Assembly (NCBI RefSeq): GCF_006088715.1
Contig: NZ_CP030771.1
Span: 9,918,001-9,982,000, forward strand
DNA: 64,000 nt
Reading direction: 5' to 3'
Source: Streptomyces sp. YIM 121038
Lineage (GTDB): Bacteria; Actinomycetota; Actinomycetes; Streptomycetales; Streptomycetaceae
A program made the position numbers and the translations under genes. The notes under the pieces are model-generated. The model saw only the letters and a list, made by a program, of their open reading frames with translations. It made no database searches and was not told the DNA's origin. Shown here piece after piece: positions 16,931 to 24,561 of the stretch (positions within the stretch are counted from its first letter, which is position 1; each line of letters starts with the position of its first letter).

Positions 16931-17662
16931 GTGCGTCGCATTCGTGTACTGCTGGTGACCGCCCTGGCGCTGGTCGCGGGCTCGGTGATGTCATCGCCCC
17001 CGGCCTTCGCCGTCATCGGCGGGAAGAAGAGCACCTACGGCCCGTGGGCGGTACGCATGCTCGTCGACGGCAAGCCGGCGTGCACCGGGACGGCGGTCAG
17101 CCGCCAGTGGATCCTCACCGCGTCGCACTGCTTCTACGAGCAGGCGCAGCCGGTCGCCGACAAGCGGATCTCCTTCCGGGTGGGCAACCTCGACATGCGC
17201 AAGGGCAAGACGGTCCGCCCCATTCCCCGCAAGCGGGTGGGCAGCGCGCACGCCGACATGATGCTCATCAAGGTCGCGCCGATGAACGTTCCCACGGCAC
17301 GCCTGTCCAAGGTCGGCGTCCACCGCGGCCAGATCGTGCGGCAGTACGGCTGGGGCGCCACCTGCACCACGGACGAGAGCGCCTGCCAGTCCCGCGTCCT
17401 CAAGCAGTCGGACCTGAAGGTCGTACGGGCCGACGACCCCCTGTGCGCGGGCCACACCGCACCGGGCGGCCCCGACTTCTGCATGAAGAAGGTGACCGGG
17501 ATTCCCGCCGGAGGCGACTCCGGAGGCCCGGTGATGACCATCGGCCCGCGCGGCAAGGAAACCCTCATCGGCGTCTTCAACGGCTCCGACCGGGAGAAGA
17601 GCGCCGAGGCCGGAGAGGTGTCCCAGCAGCTCTCCTGGATCCGCTCGGTCATCCGGCGATAG
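16931..17662 (+). CDS. Secreted trypsin-like serine protease (S1)
   Basis: A 243-residue chymotrypsin-fold protease. Signal peptide to about residue 27 (SSPPAFA), then VIGGKK as the mature N-terminus, matching trypsin's IVGG. The triad is visible: His66 in LTASHC, Asp109 in HADMMLIKV, Ser197 in AGGDSGGP. The Cys pairs seen fit family disulphides. The GTG start has GAGGAG 8 nt upstream. There is little or no pro-segment between signal and VIGG, so activation may occur on signal cleavage. Likely extracellular proteolysis; substrate unknown. Confidence 0.9.
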   Translation: MRRIRVLLVTALALVAGSVMSSPPAFAVIGGKKSTYGPWAVRMLVDGKPACTGTAVSRQWILTASHCFYEQAQPVADKRISFRVGNLDMRKGKTVRPIPRKRVGSAHADMMLIKVAPMNVPTARLSKVGVHRGQIVRQYGWGATCTTDESACQSRVLKQSDLKVVRADDPLCAGHTAPGGPDFCMKKVTGIPAGGDSGGPVMTIGPRGKETLIGVFNGSDREKSAEAGEVSQQLSWIRSVIRR

Positions 17663-17741
17663 CGCCCAAGCGCCGCTTCTCCGCACTCGGACGTTCATGA
17701 CCCGGGCCCCCGCGCACGGTCGCGCGCCCCGACCGGGCGGG

Positions 17742-17996
17742 TCAGTGCGGGGTCTCGTTGGCCTGCTGGACGACGTGCCAGCAGGCGGAACACAGGTCGA
17801 GCCACCGCGGTCCCGCCGCGGAAGAGTTGACGATGACCGCGGCGGTGGCCGGGTGGCCGCATCCCAGGCACGGATGGCCCCCGTCGCGGGCCCGGCGGGC
17901 CAGCGCGGGCCGGGACACGTCATCGGGTGCCGCGGCGAGCAGCGTGGGCTCGGCCGCGATCAGGTGCAGCAGCGCGGCCGCTGCCGCGGTGTTCAC
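17742..17996 (-). CDS. Small zinc-ribbon-like hypothetical protein
   Basis: About 84 residues from a GTG at 17996 (start uncertain, no clear ribosome site; longer in-frame openings exist up to 18185). Two Cys pairs, CLGCG and CSAC about 27 residues apart, suggest a small zinc-binding fold; the N-terminal half is an Ala/Leu helix. It sits 55 nt after the proline iminopeptidase gene on the same strand and may be co-transcribed. I do not recognise the family. Confidence 0.5.
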   Translation of the reverse strand: MNTAAAAALLHLIAAEPTLLAAAPDDVSRPALARRARDGGHPCLGCGHPATAAVIVNSSAAGPRWLDLCSACWHVVQQANETPH

Positions 17997-18051
17997 CGCG
18001 GCGCGCCCGCGCCGCCGGCCTTCGGCCCGCGCGCCCGGACCGTGCCTGCCG

Positions 18052-19068
18052 TCACTTCTCACCCGCTCCTGGTCTCGACTCGTCCTGGGTACCGTACCGG
18101 GAGCGGGCGCGGCCGTGAGCGAATCGGTCGAGGGCCCGGAGTACGTGGGTGCGTGTCCGATCGGTGCCCAGGTGACCGGCGTCATCGACGACGGTCAGTT
18201 CCGCGTCCGGCCATGCGCGGGCGAGTTCCCACGCGGTGTCGAGCGGTCCGCCCATGTCGAGCCTGCCGTGGATGAGTACGCCAGGGATACCGGCCAGGCG
18301 ATGGGCGTCGCGCAGCAGCGCGCCTTCCTCCAGGAACGCGCCGTGGGAGAAGTAGTGCGCGCAGATGCGGACCAGGGCGAGTCGCGCGACCGGGGGACGG
18401 TCGCCGTACGGGTTGGAGGCGCCGTCGGTCTCCCCGGACAGGACCGCGTCCTCCCAGCGGCACCAGTCAGCGGTGGCCTTCTCCCGTACCGCGGCGTCCG
18501 GGTGTTCCGTGAGGCGCGCGTAGGCCGCGACGACGTCACCGTCTCGCGGGGTGCCCGGGGCTCCGGCGAGGAAGCGTTCCCACTGCTCGGGGAAGTACCG
18601 GCCGACCCCTCGGTAGAGCCAGTCGATCTCGGAGCGCCGGGTGGTGGTGACGGCGGCGATGACGATCTGCGACACCCGCTCCGGGTGCGTCTCGGCGTAC
18701 GCCAGGATCAGCGTGGAGCCCCACGAGCCGCCGTACAGCAGCCAGCGGTCGATGCCCAGGTGCTCCCGCAGCCGTTCCATGTCGGCGATCAGGTGCTGCG
18801 TGGTGTTGTGCCGCATGTCCGTCGCGGGGTCGCTCGCGTGCGGTGTGCTGCGGCCGCAGCCGCGCTGGTCGAACAGGACCACCCGGTACCGGTCCGGGTC
18901 GAAGTACCGGCGCGCCCCGGTCCCGCACCCGGACCCCGGACCACCGTGAACGACGAGCGCGGGCTTGCCGTCCGGGTTGCCGCAGACCTCCCAGTACACG
19001 AGGTTGCCGTCACCGACGTCGAGCATCCCCTTCTCGTACGGCTCGATCGGCGGGTACAGCTCAGCCAT
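18052..19068 (-). CDS. pip: Proline iminopeptidase
   Basis: A 338-residue alpha/beta hydrolase with all hallmarks of S33 proline iminopeptidase: oxyanion loop HGGPGSGC (41-48), VVLFDQRGCGRS, nucleophile elbow GGSWGS (Ser115), GRLDMGG with the acid Asp, and DDAGH with the His. It removes N-terminal proline from peptides in the cytosol. AGGAGG precedes the ATG at 19068. The length is slightly above the usual 310-320 because of a basic C-terminal tail. A TetR-type gene lies upstream on the same strand. Confidence 0.93.
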   Translation of the reverse strand: MAELYPPIEPYEKGMLDVGDGNLVYWEVCGNPDGKPALVVHGGPGSGCGTGARRYFDPDRYRVVLFDQRGCGRSTPHASDPATDMRHNTTQHLIADMERLREHLGIDRWLLYGGSWGSTLILAYAETHPERVSQIVIAAVTTTRRSEIDWLYRGVGRYFPEQWERFLAGAPGTPRDGDVVAAYARLTEHPDAAVREKATADWCRWEDAVLSGETDGASNPYGDRPPVARLALVRICAHYFSHGAFLEEGALLRDAHRLAGIPGVLIHGRLDMGGPLDTAWELARAWPDAELTVVDDAGHLGTDRTRTHVLRALDRFAHGRARSRYGTQDESRPGAGEK

Positions 19069-19103
19069 GTGCAGACCTCCTGTGGATCAGATGGTACGTG
19101 TGG

Positions 19104-19706
19104 TCACGACTGGTCCAGGGCCCGTTCGATCGCGCGGCGGGCGCGGTCCGCGGCCGCCCGGTCGTGCTGGAGCTGCATGGCCGCGTTGAGGGCGAGCCCG
19201 GCGGCGACGATCTCGAACAGCGCCTGGTCGATGTCGAACTCGGCGGGCAGCTCGCCGTGGTCCACCGCCGCGGTCAGGTCCGCCCGCAGTTGGTCCCGCC
19301 AGCGCGACCACACCTCGGCCACCGCGTCGCGGACCCGTCCGGGGCGGCCGTCGTACTCGGTGAGCGCCGCGGTCATGAGGCAGCCGCCGGGCAGCAGCGG
19401 CGCTTCCAGGTAGCCCACGGAGTTGGCGCACACCGCGCGCAGCCGCCGCAGGCCCGGCGGCTCGGCCAGCGCGGGCTCGACCACCCGGTGCCAGAAGTCC
19501 ACGAACGCCTTGTCCAGCGTGGAGATCTGCAGCGTCTCCTTGGTGCCGAAGTGCTTGTGCACCCCGGACTTGCTCATCTCCAGCTCCTCGGCGAGCCGGC
19601 CGATGGTGATGCCGTCAAGGCCCTCCTCGGAGGCGATCTCGGCGGCACGGTCGAGGATCCGGCCCCTGGTGGCCTGCGCTTCGGCCGCTGAACGGCGTGG
19701 TGACAT
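19104..19706 (-). CDS. TetR-family regulator
   Basis: A 200-residue repressor. The N-terminal HTH is clear: RGRILDRAAEIASEEGLDGITIGRLAEELEMSKSGVHKHFGTKETL. The C-terminal ligand domain (residues about 75-190, with LLPGGCLMTAALTEYDGRPG) resembles the YcdC/AefR-like set. ATG 19706 is chosen because MSPRR is the usual start; GTG 19724 is in frame, and neither has a ribosome site, so a leaderless transcript is possible. It is divergent from an MBL-fold hydrolase with a palindrome between them, which it probably binds. Confidence 0.85.
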   Translation of the reverse strand: MSPRRSAAEAQATRGRILDRAAEIASEEGLDGITIGRLAEELEMSKSGVHKHFGTKETLQISTLDKAFVDFWHRVVEPALAEPPGLRRLRAVCANSVGYLEAPLLPGGCLMTAALTEYDGRPGRVRDAVAEVWSRWRDQLRADLTAAVDHGELPAEFDIDQALFEIVAAGLALNAAMQLQHDRAAADRARRAIERALDQS

Positions 19707-19740
19707 GCGCCGAGGATAGCGCACGGCCGTTCGCTATTGA

Positions 19741-19764
19741 TTTAGAGAACGCTCGTACGCTAAA
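19741..19764. promoter_or_regulatory. 24-bp imperfect palindrome, likely TetR operator
   Basis: TTTAGAGAACGC (19741-19752) and TCGTACGCTAAA (19753-19764) match as inverted halves at 9 of 12 positions. The site lies 35 bp before the TetR start, between it and the divergent hydrolase, in an AT-rich stretch, as expected for autoregulation. Confidence 0.6.
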
Positions 19765-19771
19765 TTCCGGG

Positions 19772-19807
19772 GCAGCTACTGCAGCTACTGCAGCTACTGC
19801 AGCCACG
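19772..19807. repeat. 9-bp tandem repeat, 3 perfect plus 1 degenerate copy
   Basis: GCAGCTACT at 19772, 19781 and 19790, then GCAGCCACG at 19799. It lies in the leader of the MBL-fold gene, 35 bp before its start, so copy-number change could alter promoter or leader spacing. Confidence 0.85.
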
Positions 19808-19842
19808 GCAAAACGGCAACCACGGGACCGAAGGAGTGCGCG

Positions 19843-20625
19843 ATGCGGGTGCGACGACTGGGCTGGGCCGGACTGGAGATGGAGGCGGGCGGTGAGCGCC
19901 TGGTGATCGACTATGTGCGGGACCTGACACCGCTGTTCACGGGGTGGAGGCCCGGCGAGGGCCTCACGGTGCCGAGCGGGAAGGCCGCCGCCGCGCTGGT
20001 CACCCACCTGCACCGGGACCACACCGATGCGGCCGCGCTCGCGGACGTGCTGACGCCGGGCGCGCCGGTGCTGCGACCGGCGCCCGGCCACGGCGACGAC
20101 GTGGACAACGTGACGACGCTGTTGGCCGAGCGGGAGCTGGTCCTGCACGAACTGGCCCCCGAAGTCGTGGACGCCTGGGCCGCCCGCGAAGTCGGGCCGT
20201 TCCGCGTCACCGCGGTCCCCGCCGTCGACGGCCTCGGCGACCCGCAGCTGAACTGGGTGGTGGAGGCCGACGGGCAGCGGGTCTTCCACGGCGGCGACAC
20301 GATGTTCCACGGCTACTGGTGGCTCGTCGCGCGCCGGTTCAGCCCGTTCGACGCGGTGTTCCTGCCCGCCAACGGCGCGGTGGTCGACGCACCGCACCTA
20401 CAGCCGCCGAGCCCGCTGCCCGCCGCGCTGGACCCCAGGCAGGCCGCCGCGGCCGCGGAGATCCTCGACGCCCGGTACGCGGTGCCGATCCACTACGAGA
20501 CCGAGCAGCCGGACAAGATCCCGGGCTACGTCGAGGTCTCCGACCCGGAGAAGGAGTTCCGCACACACGCCGGACGGCGCGCACGCGTGCTGGCGGTCGG
20601 GGAATGGCTGGACCTGGCCGGATGA
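19843..20625 (+). CDS. MBL-fold (UlaG-like) metallohydrolase
   Basis: A 260-residue metallo-beta-lactamase-fold protein. The zinc motif THLHRDHTD (HXHXDH) is at residues about 54-62; FHGGDTMFHGYW, DAVFLPANG and AVPIHYET supply later metal ligands, as in UlaG/RomA-like hydrolases. AAGGAG precedes the ATG. Likely a cytosolic phosphoesterase or lactonase-like enzyme under control of the divergent TetR protein. Confidence 0.87.
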   Translation: MRVRRLGWAGLEMEAGGERLVIDYVRDLTPLFTGWRPGEGLTVPSGKAAAALVTHLHRDHTDAAALADVLTPGAPVLRPAPGHGDDVDNVTTLLAERELVLHELAPEVVDAWAAREVGPFRVTAVPAVDGLGDPQLNWVVEADGQRVFHGGDTMFHGYWWLVARRFSPFDAVFLPANGAVVDAPHLQPPSPLPAALDPRQAAAAAEILDARYAVPIHYETEQPDKIPGYVEVSDPEKEFRTHAGRRARVLAVGEWLDLAG

Positions 20626-20667
20626 CGGGAAACCTCGCCGTGCCGCAGTAGTCGGGCCCGCGCGGCC

Positions 20668-21414
20668 TCACATCCGGGACCTCAGCACGTCGACCTCGCA
20701 GCCCGGCGCGAAGGGGGCGAAGCCGTGTTCGAGCAGCCAGCGAACGGCCAGCAGGCTTCGCAACGACCACCACGCGTGGAGCACGTCGAGATCGATGTCG
20801 GTGCCGTATCCGGCGAGGACGTCGTCGAGGTGTTCCTCGTGTCCCAGCGTGAAGGTGGCGAGGTCGTACAGGGCGTCACCCTGGCCCGCCTCGGACCAGT
20901 CGATGATGCCGGTGACCTCGCCGCCGTCGACGAAGACGTGCGCGATCTGCAGGTCGCCGTGGGTGAACGCCGGAGTCCACGGCCGGAGCGCGGCCTCGGC
21001 GACCTGGCGGTTGCGGGTGACCAGGTCGGCGGGCAGGATGCCGTTCGCCACGAGCACCTCGCACTCGTCGTCGAGTTCCGCCGCCAGCGCGTCAACGCTC
21101 CGTCCGGCCCGGCCCGGCAGGGGTGGCAGTGGCGCGTCGTGCAACGTGCGGATGGCGGCGCCCGCCGCGGCCCACGCCGCGGGCGACCCGGTCGACGGCC
21201 CGCCGAGGCGCCCCAGCGTCGTTCCGGGGAGCGCGGCGATCGCGAGCACGGGCGGTTTGCGCCACAGGACCTCGGGGGTGGGGACCGGCGCGAGGGACAT
21301 CGCCTCGACCTCGGCGTCGACGCGCGCCTGATCGGCGTCCACCTTCAAGAACACGTCACCGACGCGCAGGGTCGCGCGCTCGGAATGGGCGACGACGACA
21401 TTGACCTCATCCAT
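20668..21414 (-). CDS. Aminoglycoside phosphotransferase (APH)-fold kinase
   Basis: A 248-residue APH/choline-kinase-fold protein: nucleotide-binding N-lobe (RVGDVFLKVDADQARVDAEVEAM), catalytic loop FTHGDLQIAHVFVD and metal-binding IIDWSEAGQGD. The usual HGDxxxxN Asn is His here, a variant found in a common streptomycete subgroup. The ATG at 21414 starts MDEVNVVV; the ribosome site is weak. It may phosphorylate a small hydroxyl compound or an antibiotic; nothing nearby says which. It converges with the MBL gene. Confidence 0.82.
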   Translation of the reverse strand: MDEVNVVVAHSERATLRVGDVFLKVDADQARVDAEVEAMSLAPVPTPEVLWRKPPVLAIAALPGTTLGRLGGPSTGSPAAWAAAGAAIRTLHDAPLPPLPGRAGRSVDALAAELDDECEVLVANGILPADLVTRNRQVAEAALRPWTPAFTHGDLQIAHVFVDGGEVTGIIDWSEAGQGDALYDLATFTLGHEEHLDDVLAGYGTDIDLDVLHAWWSLRSLLAVRWLLEHGFAPFAPGCEVDVLRSRM

Positions 21415-21899
21415 GGGAGACCAGTATCCCGGGGATGATCGCCGACGTCGCCGGGTTTGTCGCGTGCGAGGACGCGACCGACCACGTCCCGCCACCCGGC
21501 GGCCTCGTGCCCGCCACCGACCTCTGGCCAGGTCAAGCCCACCACTTCTGCGAGGAGTCATCCCTGGCGGCGGCCGAGTCGGCTCTCCCGCTAGGCCCGG
21601 CGCGGGGCGCGATGGGCGTGCTTGTCGACGACGCTACGCGGCGGGGCTCTCCGTCCTTCGGGAGCCGGTCCGGGGACTGTTCCTTCAGGCATTGCGGTGT
21701 ACCGGCGGAAGCGACCCACCCGTCACGGCCAACCGGGTAAGTGTTCTATTCCGGTTGGAGTCATAAATTCCGGGAACGGCGGTTTTCGGCCTCTCCGTCA
21801 CATCTTTCCAGCCATGCTGCATTCGCTCTTTCTTTGATCTGGGGGCGGTGGGACGATCGGACCCCTTCGCTGCCCGGGGATCGACCGGTGGGAGTAACC
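21415..21899. other. 485-bp leader region upstream of the giant operon
   Basis: No convincing gene. GC falls between about 21735 and 21840. TTCCGG occurs twice (21749, 21768) around TCATAAATTCC, and GGAAC at 21774 could be part of an ECF-type -35 element, but I cannot fix a promoter by eye. It presumably carries the promoter of the six-gene operon starting at 21900. Confidence 0.45.
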
Positions 21900-24560
21900 A
21901 TGGCCAGCACGGTTCCTATCACCGCGGATCTTCCCGTCTTTCCGCACCTCGATCTGCACCTTGTGCTGAGCGGCGACCTCCCGCTCAAGATCCAGGTGTT
22001 CAGCCGCACTTTCACCGAGGCCGCACCCCAGCCATTCGTACTGACGGAACAGACGCAGGGCAGCACATTCCACTTCTTCGCGCCGCACCATTCCGTGGGA
22101 GACCGGCTCAACAGGCTCCCTACGGTGAACAGTCAGGGAGTCGTGACAGCTCAGGAACCCGGGGTCTATCTCTTCCAGATCACCGTCGGCGGCGGGTTCG
22201 GTGTGGTGGTGGGCAGACTCCAGGTGCACCAGGAGATCGAGGACTGGTGGTTCGGGAACACCTCCATGACCACAGCGAAGGACAGCAAGTTCGCGCACGC
22301 CCAGCCGTCGCTCTACGCCAAGTTCAGCAACGACTCCGCAGCCGGTACGGACTTGGTCGGCGATATCACAGGGCATGACTACATCGAGCTGAAATCACCG
22401 AGTTCGGACGTGGTGATCTCTTCGGGGGGAAGGCTGCGGGGAGCGGCGGAGACGACGACTCCCGTGATCATCACGGGAGAACTCAAAGGCGCCCACAAAG
22501 AGGGCACCCGCAAAGAGGGCACCGACAAAGCCCATGTCCTTCCGGTGCGCGTGGTCGACTACGCGAAATCCCGGACGACACTCACCCGGGTCAGGGCCAC
22601 GGACGTGGCGAACCATGAGGACCAGTGCAACATGGTCTTCATCGCGGAGGGGTTCCGGGCCCAGGACGCCCAGTTGTTCGACCGCATCGTCCAGCGCACC
22701 GTCCGCGACATGTTCGAAAAGCCGCGACATCAGCCCTACCCGCTGCTGAGCAAGAGTTTCAACGTCTTCTCTTCGTTCGAACCCTCCGAGCAGCAACTCG
22801 TCACCTGCGGCCCCCGCGTCGTGAGCGCGGCGGGAAACGGGGTTGATCTCACCGGCCGCCGCATTCCCGAGTCCGACCCGCGGGGCCTTCCGCCCAACAG
22901 TTACAGCGTGCAGGAGCTGGTCGAGCGCGTGGGTCTGCCCCGGCGCGGCGAGAACCGCTCTCCGCAGCAGTTGAGGGACCTGTGGAAGACGCAGAGCCTG
23001 ACGGACTTCGCCGAAGGCAGGGCGAGCGACCTGGTGGTCGAGACGTGGAAGGCGCACCAGTCGGAGGGGTTCCTCCAGGCGTCGGACACGTTCTACGGCC
23101 TGTACCTCGGCCGCCGGTGGGCCGACGGTGGCAGGTTCCACGGCCAGGGGGAACCCGCGGTCCAGCCGCCCGCCGGCGACGCGCCGAACGCCCCGCGCCT
23201 GAAGGAGTTCATCGACCGGGTCTACGAGTTCTACCGGGTCGCGGGACACCAGACGCTGGAACTCGATCCACGGCGGCACGCCCCCGAGGTGTACGCGGAC
23301 AGCAATGCGGCGAACCCGGGAAATGCGGTTCTCGGCTATCTGGCGGGGCTTCGGCTCGCGGAGCCGCCGAACCTCCCCATCGGGCAGAACTGGGTTCCCG
23401 ACGACACCCGTTTCCGCAAGAGCCGGGGGATGGTAGCGATCATCGCGTACGAATCACTCCTGGGCGGCACGGCCTTCAACAAAGGCACGATGACGGCCTC
23501 GACCGTGGGCAGGCAGGGGAAGGTCGAGTTCACCAAGGCGTCGGGGACCAGACCGGTCATGACGAGGACTCCTCCTCCGCCCGTCGTGGCGAAGGAGCCC
23601 TTGGGGGTCACCGACATCGACCACCTCGTCAACAAGGTGGCCCACGAGTTCGCCCACTCCTTCAACCTGGGGGACGAGTACGAGGACTTCGGCGGCGACC
23701 GGCAGGGAGACAACGACCCCTTCCACGACGTGATATTCGACAACCTGGCGAAGCTCAGCTTCCTGCACCAAGGAGCGCCGCCGCAGGACCGAAAACTCAA
23801 CCCCGGCCGCATCAAGTGGTTCGCGGTTCCCCGGGTGCGGATATCCGGAAAGCTCCTGAAGCCGTCTCAGACGCTGCTGCCCGACATCTTCGAAGTCACG
23901 GTCGGCACCGCCGACATGGGGAAGTGGGTCCAGGCGTTCACGGACAACGCCAAGGTGACGGTGCGCAATTTCACGACCGGCGCGGACAACCGGCAGCTGC
24001 CGCTGTCGGCGGCACCCGCCGACATGCTGACCAATCTGACCATCGCGTCCAGGCCCGATGAGAAGCAGGGCACCCTCTTCCTCCAGACCTCCGGGCCCGT
24101 CGCGGCGATCCCGGTCTTCAAGAAGGGCTCGGTGGTGTTCGTCCAGCGGACGGACCCCTCGGGGCTACCGGTCTTCGTGGTGGACAAGGCGGTGCGGGAC
24201 TTCGTCGCCGACCCCAGTCCCGCGAACCAGCGCAGCCACGGCCCGCTGAACCGGAACCGCGACACGACGAAGCCCTTCGGGAAGAAGGAAGAGGAAACAG
24301 ATCTCCCCATCAACGTGCCGGGCTTCGTGCCACCGAAGTTCGCCTACCAGATGGTGGGGATCTTCGAAGGCGGCAACCACTTCGCGGGCGGCTTCTACCG
24401 GGCGTCGGGCGAATGCAAAATGCGCGGCCAGGACAGAGGCACGACGAACGACGCGGACCTGCGGGGCGTGTTCTGCTTCCTCTGCAAATGGCTGATCGTC
24501 AATCTCATCGACCCGGCCCAGCACGCCCCGCTCGACGCGCACCAGTACCCGAGGGCGTGA
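21900..24560 (+). CDS. M64-like zinc metallopeptidase, first gene of the giant operon
   Basis: An 886-residue protein. The N-terminal 200 residues are beta-rich (LDLHLVLSGDLPLKIQVFS ... GVYLFQITVGGGFGVVVGRL). Then comes an M64-type catalytic region: NMVFIAEGFRAQDAQLFDRIV opens it, FNVFSSFEPSEQ follows, and zinc motif HEFAHSF (His582, Glu583, His586) with GDEYEDFGG closes it, as in IgA peptidase M64 (HEFGHSFxxLADEY). A C-terminal part of about 280 residues is beta-rich with Cys near the end (CKMRG, FCFLCKW). No signal peptide or membrane helix is seen from the ATG at 21900 (GGGAG upstream), unusual since studied M64 enzymes are secreted. It ends one base before the next ATG. Confidence 0.75.
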   Translation: MASTVPITADLPVFPHLDLHLVLSGDLPLKIQVFSRTFTEAAPQPFVLTEQTQGSTFHFFAPHHSVGDRLNRLPTVNSQGVVTAQEPGVYLFQITVGGGFGVVVGRLQVHQEIEDWWFGNTSMTTAKDSKFAHAQPSLYAKFSNDSAAGTDLVGDITGHDYIELKSPSSDVVISSGGRLRGAAETTTPVIITGELKGAHKEGTRKEGTDKAHVLPVRVVDYAKSRTTLTRVRATDVANHEDQCNMVFIAEGFRAQDAQLFDRIVQRTVRDMFEKPRHQPYPLLSKSFNVFSSFEPSEQQLVTCGPRVVSAAGNGVDLTGRRIPESDPRGLPPNSYSVQELVERVGLPRRGENRSPQQLRDLWKTQSLTDFAEGRASDLVVETWKAHQSEGFLQASDTFYGLYLGRRWADGGRFHGQGEPAVQPPAGDAPNAPRLKEFIDRVYEFYRVAGHQTLELDPRRHAPEVYADSNAANPGNAVLGYLAGLRLAEPPNLPIGQNWVPDDTRFRKSRGMVAIIAYESLLGGTAFNKGTMTASTVGRQGKVEFTKASGTRPVMTRTPPPPVVAKEPLGVTDIDHLVNKVAHEFAHSFNLGDEYEDFGGDRQGDNDPFHDVIFDNLAKLSFLHQGAPPQDRKLNPGRIKWFAVPRVRISGKLLKPSQTLLPDIFEVTVGTADMGKWVQAFTDNAKVTVRNFTTGADNRQLPLSAAPADMLTNLTIASRPDEKQGTLFLQTSGPVAAIPVFKKGSVVFVQRTDPSGLPVFVVDKAVRDFVADPSPANQRSHGPLNRNRDTTKPFGKKEEETDLPINVPGFVPPKFAYQMVGIFEGGNHFAGGFYRASGECKMRGQDRGTTNDADLRGVFCFLCKWLIVNLIDPAQHAPLDAHQYPRA

Positions 24561-24561
24561 C

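Noticed and set aside
19772..19807. CRISPR-like array
   Set aside because: The 9-bp units are back to back without spacers. No CRISPR array was seen anywhere in the window.
21435..21740. Possible 101-residue gene in the gap before the giant operon
   Set aside because: No ribosome site, no recognisable motif, and unlike-protein composition; treated as leader DNA.
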